Shown: positions 63,690 to 64,000 of the stretch, piece by piece | Layout of the letters: each line of letters opens with the position of its first letter | How positions within the stretch are numbered: the first letter of the stretch is position 1 | Origin: JAHIKV01 sp963733145 | GTDB taxonomy: Bacteria > Planctomycetota > Planctomycetia > Pirellulales > Thermoguttaceae | NCBI GenBank assembly: GCA_963733145.1 | Contig: CAVTCJ010000006.1 | Coordinates: 62,001 to 126,000, forward strand | Direction: 5' to 3' | DNA: 64,000 bases | The notes under the pieces: model-generated | Told to the model about the DNA's origin: nothing | The model's input: only the letters and a program-made list of their open reading frames with translations | The model's database searches: none | Translations under genes and position numbers: made by a program

Positions 63690-64000
63690 CTAATCCTCGA
63701 CCCGTAGCTTGATCTCGTCCGAGTTGGCCTTCAACTCGGGGGCGTACATCGCCCAGGCGCGGGCCGGCAACGCACTGAACTTGCCGGGTATCTCCGCCCG
63801 CATCCGGTACGATACGCTGTGCTTGCCGCGGGCGATCGTGCGGGCGAAGAACACCACGCGATTGTCGCGGAACTCGACGTACGCGCCAGGTCGTTGCCGT
63901 TATAGCCGCTGCGGACTTCGAGCGTCTCGAAGCCGGCCGGTTTCATGTCCTCGAAGACCAGGTACTCGTAGTCGTTCTTGCTGTCGATAGTCAGCTCGAC
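63690..64000 (-). CDS. Alpha-2-macroglobulin family protein, C-terminal part (frameshifted, window edge)
   Basis: Only the last about 100 codons are inside the window; the gene continues past 64000. The sequence 'VELTIDSKNDYEYLVFEDMK', 'PAGFETLEVRSGYNGNDL' and, after restoring one G near 63889, 'AYVEFRDNRVVFFARTIARG' and 'SVSYRMRAEIPGKFSALPAR' with 'WAMYAPELKANSDEIKLRVED' is the closing domain of bacterial alpha-2-macroglobulins, which trap proteases or act as surface defence proteins. Confidence 0.75.

Overview
The window looks like a chromosomal segment of a GC-rich planctomycete (Pirellulales-like is my best guess, not proven). The signs are PEP-CTERM and dockerin exported proteins, a DUF1559 prepilin, a type I sulfatase, an ECF sigma factor paired with a FecR/NPCBM protein, an ECF sigma factor overlapping a Ser/Thr kinase, an SLA1-homology (SHD1) protein, and a MoxR/DUF58/BatA cluster. 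I found no rRNA, tRNA, CRISPR array, phage or plasmid module.

Layout. 0-5.4 kb: tail of a beta-strand-repeat/dockerin/PEP-CTERM protein, an HD-domain protein, an ECF sigma factor and a secreted PA14-like/PKD/TPR protein. 5.4-11 kb: a small antitoxin-like gene, MoxR, an MqsA-like toxin-antitoxin pair with a clear operator/promoter, then BatA-like and DUF58 proteins. 11.4-27 kb: a type IV pilus/type II secretion-like operon (PilB, PilT, a second PilB, PilC, three pseudopilins and a very large GspK-like protein). 27-29 kb: bioA. 29-37 kb: ECF/FecR pair, two PEP-CTERM proteins, DUF1559 prepilin and a lipoprotein. 37-45 kb: a signalling block (YfiR-like protein, CHASE8 hybrid histidine kinase, HD-GYP response regulator, Hpt protein) enclosing a tyrosine phenol-lyase. 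46-64 kb: oxidoreductase, PEGA/SHD1 protein, ECF-kinase pair, HAD phosphatase, RpoE-like sigma factor, fused ADP-forming acyl-CoA synthetase/GNAT, sulfatase, cold-shock protein, TPR protein, Tat-exported phosphatase-like protein and the end of an alpha-2-macroglobulin.

The most unusual property is the repeats. At least a dozen families of palindromic repeats and 7-8 bp tandem repeats fill the gaps and also lie inside genes in an open frame. All four pseudopilin genes carry leader regions of about 60-130 codons made almost wholly of these repeats, placed upstream of the prepilin-peptidase site. bioA carries about 125 codons of repeats in one loop; the BatA, TPR and FecR genes carry shorter inserts. 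One family behaves as a 120-122 bp mobile palindrome flanked by direct TTAG/CTAA repeats, and two copies interrupt other palindromes that can be rejoined exactly.

More than 30 apparent single-base frameshifts are spread through otherwise conserved genes. Those I could resolve lie at short G or C runs, so assembly errors are the simplest explanation. Broken genes are described as fragments of one gene.
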